The translations under genes were made by a program, and so were the position numbers. A DNA stretch of 29,356 nucleotides from Eshraghiella sp045124255 (GTDB taxonomy: Bacteria > Bacillota > Clostridia > Lachnospirales > Lachnospiraceae): positions 1 through 29,356 of the forward strand of contig JBGVLM010000004.1 of the NCBI GenBank assembly GCA_045124255.1. Direction: 5' to 3'. This document shows, in pieces, positions 24,797-29,356 of this stretch (position 1 is the stretch's first letter; every line of letters starts with the position of its first letter). The notes below the pieces were generated by a model. The model made no database searches. It had not been told where the DNA came from and saw only the letters and a program-made list of their open reading frames with translations.

Positions 24797-24928
24797 CTAT
24801 AGCAATATTTCCTTTCGATTACATGCTTCTGGTTCAGCTGCTAAAACTAGCTGCAAGGTATCTTCTGGTTGGAGTTTTACAATATCATTATATAATTTGT
24901 TATATTTTTTAACATCGCACATATACAT
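24797..24928 (-). CDS. Possible 43-residue small protein ahead of the J-protein gene
   Basis: Frame MYMCDVKKYNKLYND to a stop at 24797-24799, with an ordinary amphipathic composition (QPEDTLQLVLAAEPEACNRKE). A weak AGG lies 5 bases upstream and an extended -10 promoter about 25 bases upstream. It could be a small leader gene of the chaperone unit or the remnant of a longer gene. No family is recognised. The rest of the 24714-25027 interval shows nothing else but this promoter. Confidence 0.35.
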   Translation of the reverse strand: MYMCDVKKYNKLYNDIVKLQPEDTLQLVLAAEPEACNRKEILL

Positions 24929-24952
24929 ACCTACGAATGCTCAATTTTTATT

Positions 24953-24961
24953 ATTATAACA
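24953..24961 (-). promoter_or_regulatory. Extended -10 promoter, likely for the chaperone unit
   Basis: TGTTATAAT on the minus strand (TATAAT at 24953-24958). The -35 is weak. No other promoter was found between here and the J-protein gene. Confidence 0.5.
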
Positions 24962-25027
24962 TTTTTATGCTGGATATTCCATAATGAATAAATCAAGGCA
25001 TATTCAACAGCCTCCATCAAATATTTT

Positions 25028-27643
25028 TTACTTTTTCGTTCTGTCCGTAATTACCTTAATAATCTGAATAATTACCGTAGGAATAACTGCAAGACCTGCA
25101 ATCCATAAGATTAATGTTCCGTTAAACGGTGCCACTACGAACAGCTTCTGCATAAACGGCACGAAAAGTACAAATGCAAGTAACGCAGCTCCTACGAAAA
25201 ATGCACCCAGGCTCCACTTGTTGCTTCCAAGTCCGATTGAGAAAATCGAACGGTCGCTTCTGCAGTTGAAGCCGTGGAATAATCTTGAAAGTGTGAGTGT
25301 GGCAAATGCCATTGTTGTTGCTGTTTTGGCATCTGTCTGAAGTCCTATATAATATGCTGCCATTGTAACTACTGCAATAAGAACTCCGTATCCGAGGAGT
25401 TTTAACGAGAACTTCTTAGTAAGCATTCCCTCCTTCGGGTCCCTTGGTTTGTTCTTCAAAAGTGTTTTATCCGAAGGCTCCATACCGATTGCAAGTGCAG
25501 GAAGCGAATCGGTTAAAAGATTGATAAACAGCAAATGTACAGGCTCAAACGGTGTTCCGAGTGCCATAATTGAGCAGTACAGAACCGCCAGAATTGCAGC
25601 CATGTTTCCTGACAGCAGGAACTGAATTGCATTCAGAATATTTCTGTATACATTACGTCCGTTCAGAACAGCCTTAATAATTGTAGCAAAATTATCATCT
25701 GCAAGAATCATCGCCGAAGCGTCCTTTGAAACCTCAGTTCCGGTAATTCCCATTGCAACACCGATATCTGCTTTTTTAAGAGCAGGTGCGTCATTAACGC
25801 CGTCTCCGGTCATCGCAACTATTTTGCCCCTCCGCTGCCACAAATTAACTATTCTAATCTTGTTTTCCGGTGACACTCTGGCATAAACCGAAATTCTCTC
25901 CAGAACTTCGTTCAGTTCTTCGTCAGTCATTGCGTCAATTTCCTGACCGGTCATTGCCATATCGCCGTCTTTAAATATACCTATCTGCTTCGCAATGGCA
26001 GTCGCAGTAACCTTATGGTCTCCTGTAATCATTACAGGCTTGATTCCTGCCCCGATAGCGTCTGCAACAGCCTGAATTGATTCCTCTCTCGGAGGGTCAA
26101 TCATTGATACAAGACCTATAAATGTATAGCCTCATTCATTTTCAATGCAAAGGTGCTCATCCTCAGAACTCTCTTTATAAGCAAAAGCAAGCACTCTCAA
26201 ACCGTTCTCCGAGAAAATTCTGTTCTGCTCAAGAATATTTTCCCTGTCCTCCTCAGTTATCGGACGAACGCCGTCACTTGTAGCAATGTTTTCAAGCTTA
26301 CTAAGCAGCACATCAACTGCACCCTTTGTAAATATCGTAGGAACGCCATGTACTCTGTATTTGGTACTCATAAGCTTTCTGTCCGAATCAAAAGGAATCT
26401 CCTCCATTCTCGGCATCATGCTTCTGATATCCTCTTCTGAAATTCCCGCCCTGCTAAGTCCGGCTTTTCTTGCCATTGTAAGCAGGCAGGTTTCGGTAGG
26501 GTCGCCTATATCCTTTCCGTCCTGAATTGACGAATCATTATTAAGAATCGCCGTATAGAGAAAATAACGGTGCAGGGACAGATTTATATCCAAATCCTCC
26601 GGCTCCATGCATCGGTTATCAATATATACATTTGTTACAGTCATTTTGTTCTGTGTAAGAGTACCTGTTTTATCGGAACAGATTACTGACACACAGCCAA
26701 GGCTCTCAACAGCTTTAAGCTCTTTAATTATCGCATTTTCCGAAGCCATTTTCTTCGTACCGATTGCCTGGACAATTGTTACAATTGAGCTTAATGCCTC
26801 AGGAATTGCGGCAACGGCAAGTGCAACGGCAAACATTAACGAATCAAGCACCGGCTGCTTCTGCCATATTCTGAGTCCAAAAACAATCGCACATATAATA
26901 AGTATAATAACTGCCAGTTTTTTGCTGAAATCATCAAGGCTCTTCTGCAATGGTGTTTTTCTGTCCTTGGCAGCACTCATAAGTCCTGCTATTTTACCCA
27001 TTTCGGTATTCATGCCCGTACCGGTTACCAGTACATTGGCTCTTCCATAGGTAACAAGACTTCCTGAATATACCATGTTGATTCTGTCTCCGAGTGCAGC
27101 CTCGCCCTCTATCATTTCGTCCTTCTTATCTATATTGGTTGACTCACCCGTAAGAGAGCTTTCATTAACCTGAAGCGAATAATTGGCTATGATTCTTCCG
27201 TCTGCAACAATCATATCTCCTGCTTCCAGCAAAAGCACATCTCCCGGCACAACATCCTTCGACGCAATTTCTTTTTTCATTCCGTCCCTCAAAACCTTCG
27301 CCTTAGGAGATGACAGCTGTTTTAACGAATCCAGAGATTTCTCGGCTTTGACATACTGTACTGTTCCAAGAATCGCATTAAGAATAATTACCGCAAAAAT
27401 AACAACGGTACTCTCCACATTTCCCGACAGCATTGAGATTACCGCTGCAATAATAAGAATTATTACAAGCAAATCCGCAAACTGCGAAAGGAACACAACA
27501 AATACGCTTTTGCGTCCTTTTTCCTCCAGAACATTTTCTCCTTTTTCCAACAGGATTTCTCCTGCCCTTTGGCTTGAAAGACCTTTTTCATCACCATACT
27601 GCTTAAACAGTTCTTCTTTTTCAAGCTGATAGATTTCTTTCAT
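25028..27643 (-). pseudogene. P-type cation ATPase (Ca2+/Mn2+ type), split by an in-frame TGA
   Basis: The gene would encode 871 residues but codon 504 (26132-26134) is TGA. The frame is the same on both sides: ...LCIENE-stop-GYTFIGLVSMIDPPR, so one base change, not a frameshift, separates the halves. First half (503 residues): LTGES (164-168), membrane motif IPEALSSIV (280-288), phosphorylation site DKTGT (324-328) and nucleotide-binding TKGAVDVL. Second half: TGDGVND (612-618) and the last membrane helices. ATG 26104 could restart the second half but lacks a good ribosome site. Without readthrough neither half can pump. The family exports Ca2+ or Mn2+; the riboswitch upstream favours Mn2+. 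Ribosome site GAGGAG precedes ATG 27643. A sequencing error is possible. Confidence 0.8.
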
Positions 27644-27674
27644 ATTCTTTTACTCCTCTCTTACAAAAAGAAAA

Positions 27675-27713
27675 AGACCTTTTGTGCACACAAATAGTGT
27701 ACACAAAAAGTCT
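27675..27713 (-). terminator. Riboswitch-controlled terminator
   Basis: 17-pair stem (27697-27713 with 27675-27691, two G-U pairs, loop 27692-27696) followed on the minus strand by TTTTTCTTTTT. Its 5-prime arm shares AGACTTTTTGTG with the 3-prime side of aptamer stem P1, so the two folds exclude each other. Confidence 0.85.
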
Positions 27714-27807
27714 TGTTTAACTCGAAAAGTCACCCAGCCCCGGTCTGAATATCAGACGTACTGACGAGCACTGGGACATGCAATGCATGCAACTACTCCC
27801 CTTTTGT
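27701..27807 (-). ncRNA. yybP-ykoY-type Mn2+ riboswitch aptamer
   Basis: Reading leftward: ACAAAAGGGGAGTAG opens the aptamer (27793-27807), a GTCAGTACGTCTGA segment follows, then GACCGGGGCTGG and closing AACAAGACTTTTTGT, which pairs with the opening ACAAAA to form P1. The GGGGAGTAG block, a paired junction and the CAAGAC closing strand match the yybP-ykoY class, which binds Mn2+ and often precedes cation-exporting P-type ATPases. Because P1 competes with the terminator, ligand binding should turn the gene on. The class call rests on motif memory and the downstream gene. Confidence 0.75.
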
Positions 27808-27818
27808 ATATATTATAT

Positions 27819-27847
27819 TTTATAGCATATTAAAAATTACTTGTAAA
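27819..27847 (-). promoter_or_regulatory. Promoter of the riboswitch-ATPase transcript
   Basis: TTTACA (27842-27847), 17-base spacer ending in TGC, TATAAA (27819-27824) on the minus strand. Confidence 0.65.
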
Positions 27848-27858
27848 GAGGTTAAATT

Positions 27859-27864
27859 TATAAT
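27859..27864 (+). promoter_or_regulatory. -10 box for the small membrane-anchored protein gene
   Basis: TATAAT on the plus strand; only a poor -35 (TTACTT, 27837-27842). It overlaps the divergent riboswitch promoter. Confidence 0.4.
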
Positions 27865-27903
27865 ACAATTAAAAAAATTTATTTTTTAAAGAGGAGAACA
27901 GGA

Positions 27904-28428
27904 ATGAAAAAGTGGGCTAAGATATCTATCATTGTCGCTTCGGCATTTTCCGTTCTAGCAATTACAATAATTGTATTATGCTGCCAATTTATAATTAAAA
28001 AGCTTAATGAAACAAAAACCTATGATTTTGGAAGCTATACAATAACACTCCCTGCCAAATTTACAAAATCCGAAGCAACCGGTGACTGGGACTGGACTCT
28101 AAATGAATTAAATTCAGGTGTTTCAGGTGGCAGAGAGATTAAATCCGATTTGGATTTATACGGCCTGAACATTGATTCTCTTGATGAATATATTGATGCA
28201 TGGATGGAGGATGACACTACAGTCCAACTTTCGGGACCTTATCAGTCCGATGGTCTCACATATTTAGAATACTCCATTTCTTTTGACGGAGTTTATTTTT
28301 CCTGCGCCACATTTTTCTACGAAACCTCATCGGCATATCATTATATAAGCTTTTGGTGTAAAACAGACGACTACGAGAATTACAAACCAAAATTTATTGA
28401 CTGGGCAAATACAGTCGAGTTTAAGTAA
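27904..28428 (+). CDS. Membrane-anchored extracytoplasmic protein of unknown function
   Basis: 174 residues: a short basic start (MKKWAKIS), one membrane helix or uncleaved signal (about 7-31), then an outside domain of about 140 residues that looks alpha/beta (YDFGSYTITLPAKFT; DGLTYLEYSISFDGVYF). It has two conserved-looking Cys outside the membrane. Such small anchored domains resemble PsbP/DUF-type lipid- or stress-associated proteins, but the family is not recognised and no function is proposed. GAGGAG lies about 9 bases before the ATG. It is a single gene, with its own terminator. Confidence 0.7.
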   Translation: MKKWAKISIIVASAFSVLAITIIVLCCQFIIKKLNETKTYDFGSYTITLPAKFTKSEATGDWDWTLNELNSGVSGGREIKSDLDLYGLNIDSLDEYIDAWMEDDTTVQLSGPYQSDGLTYLEYSISFDGVYFSCATFFYETSSAYHYISFWCKTDDYENYKPKFIDWANTVEFK

Positions 28429-28433
28429 TCGAA

Positions 28434-28457
28434 AAAATCCCTCTTCGGAGGGATTTT
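28434..28457. terminator. Bidirectional terminator with UUCG loop
   Basis: AAAATCCCTC, TTCG loop, GAGGGATTTT, with T-runs on both strands. It serves the gene ending at 28428 and the Rpn remnant ending at 28501. Confidence 0.9.
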
Positions 28458-28500
28458 CTATTCAAAACGAACCGCTGCTGCCCATTTTTCGAAATCAAAA

Positions 28501-29254
28501 TTATTGCTCAATAAGTGCTTTTGCATCTTCATACTCTTCTAATGTTACACTCAGCATGTCAAGCGCCTTATCAAATGATACCTGATTCTTTTTAATAAAA
28601 TTATCTACCATTGAGACTAAATTCTTAGCCGCCCCTTTAGCTTCTCCTCTTCGCTCTCTCGCATCCAAAACCTTACACATACGAATTCCTCCTAATCTCT
28701 CTGATTCATCAAACGAAGAATATATCTCTTCATACCTGTTGTCTCCCGTAAGAACCTTCATCAGCTTTAAAAACTCATCGACATGGGTAATCACCTTGTC
28801 ATCCGGTCGGTACTCTTCATTATTGTGTGAATTAACAAAATAATCCGCGACTATTCTGAAATCACTTCGAAACAGCTTAACCTTCTCTTGCGGCAGTCTC
28901 GGTATGTCAAACAGATTAACCCTGTAATCGGAAATATATTCCTTCAAAATTTCTGTTATCTCATTATCCGGCATCTCCGATAATTCTAAACGGCATATCC
29001 CTGTCCGGCTGCGTCTGATTCTCAATTCCTGCCAGAATAAGGTTAACTTCATGTCCCTTCCATAGCTTGACCGTGTCACGCTCCTGTTCATGAAATTTGT
29101 CAGCATCAGCCTTATACTGACTTACCGCTGTGATTTCTTCAAGTAAATCCGGCACGATTATCTGCTTTCCATTAAATACCAGTACGTTGAAAATATCCGC
29201 AAATACATCATTAAGCGACATGAACGTCTTCTCGGCAATATCTTTCTCTGCCAT
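28501..29254 (-). pseudogene. Rpn-family recombination-promoting nuclease/putative transposase, internally deleted
   Basis: The N-terminal part (from MAEKDIAEKTFMSLND at 29254, behind GGAGAGGTG) runs normally to GIENQTQPDRDMPFRIIG, the PD-(D/E)XK core with its ExQ, and then stops at 28964 (DAG-stop). The C-terminal part continues in another frame from about MPDNEITEILKEYISDYRVN (28973) through FRSDFRIVADYF to the end. Family members have about 40-50 residues between these parts (the YDG...LVLYFG region), so an internal deletion with frame change is the simplest reading. Rpn proteins are nucleases of the RpnA/transposase_31 type spread in many copies. The remnant keeps a promoter. Confidence 0.8.
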
Positions 29255-29300
29255 AATAACACCTCTCCTCTTATAACAAGGATACCGTGTCTGCACCCTT

Positions 29301-29329
29301 ATTATATGCGTTTTATGTGCCGTTTGCAA
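29301..29329 (-). promoter_or_regulatory. Promoter of the Rpn remnant
   Basis: TTGCAA (29324-29329), 17-base spacer, TATAAT (29301-29306) on the minus strand. An inverted repeat GTTTGC-AAG-GCAAAC (29322-29336) covers the -35 region. Confidence 0.6.
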
Positions 29330-29356
29330 GGCAAACAGCTTATACCTTGGGGTTGT

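Noticed and set aside
24714..24961. CIRCE heat-shock operator before the chaperone unit
   Set aside because: No TTAGCACTC-N9-GAGTGCTAA-like inverted repeat was found.
25028..26104. Treating the second ATPase half as an independent gene
   Set aside because: It lacks the phosphorylation domain and a good ribosome site and continues the frame of the first half beyond one TGA.
28501..29106. Treating the 201-codon frame as a complete gene
   Set aside because: Only the part from about 28973 onward matches the Rpn family; the first 44 or so codons are the wrong frame of the N-terminal piece.

Overview
The window looks like a chromosomal segment of a low-GC, Gram-positive anaerobe, most likely a member of the Lachnospiraceae (Clostridia). 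Grounds: AT-rich intergenic DNA with sigma-A promoters of the TTGACA-N17-TATAAT type, strong AGGAGG ribosome binding sites, a leucine-rich-repeat surface protein typical of gut Clostridia, a CotH lipoprotein, GGDEF proteins and an Rpn-family nuclease remnant. The assignment to family is inference from gene content.

Layout. (1) 1-940: what looks like the right end of an integrated element. It holds a truncated AbiEi-type antitoxin gene (minus strand, running off the left edge) with a perfect promoter and a palindromic operator, three stacked palindromes, then a junction that cuts a SpoVT/AbrB-type regulator gene after about 11 codons. (2) 1067-3300: a secreted, membrane-anchored LRR protein and a small zinc-ribbon protein sharing a terminator. 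(3) 3416-4960: a complete IS3-family (IS150-group) insertion sequence with a 3-bp target duplication. It sits between a perfect promoter and a 7TM-type diguanylate cyclase gene (4973-6679). (4) 6750-11240: a minus-strand NAD operon in the order NrtR-like Nudix regulator, nicotinamidase, short PRPP-synthetase-like protein, NAMPT-like transferase, NAD synthetase. The short Prs plus NAMPT pair resembles the phage NARP1 NAD+-rebuilding pair, which is the most interesting metabolic idea here. (5) 11295-14762: a CotH lipoprotein co-transcribed with a PAS-GAF-GGDEF protein, divergent from pyruvate kinase (14841-16253). (6) 16293-21342: a three-gene unit of a membrane protein, a MoxR ATPase, and a DUF58 protein fused to a transglutaminase membrane protein. 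(7) 21382-24961: a compact chaperone unit of a degenerate J-domain protein, a helical-repeat protein and a short Hsp70, possibly led by a 43-residue ORF. (8) 25028-27847: a P-type cation ATPase behind a yybP-ykoY-type Mn2+ riboswitch, interrupted by one in-frame TGA. (9) 27859-29336: a small membrane-anchored protein of unknown function and an Rpn-family nuclease pseudogene that share a bidirectional terminator.

Functional threads. The NAD operon has its own repressor candidate, operator palindrome and a one-base translational overlap at its distal end. Two c-di-GMP synthases are present and both lack the RxxD inhibitory site. Several genes are damaged or rewired (SpoVT/AbrB fragment, IS-uncoupled cyclase, nonsense-split ATPase, deleted Rpn gene), which points to recent turnover. 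No tRNA, rRNA or CRISPR array was seen.
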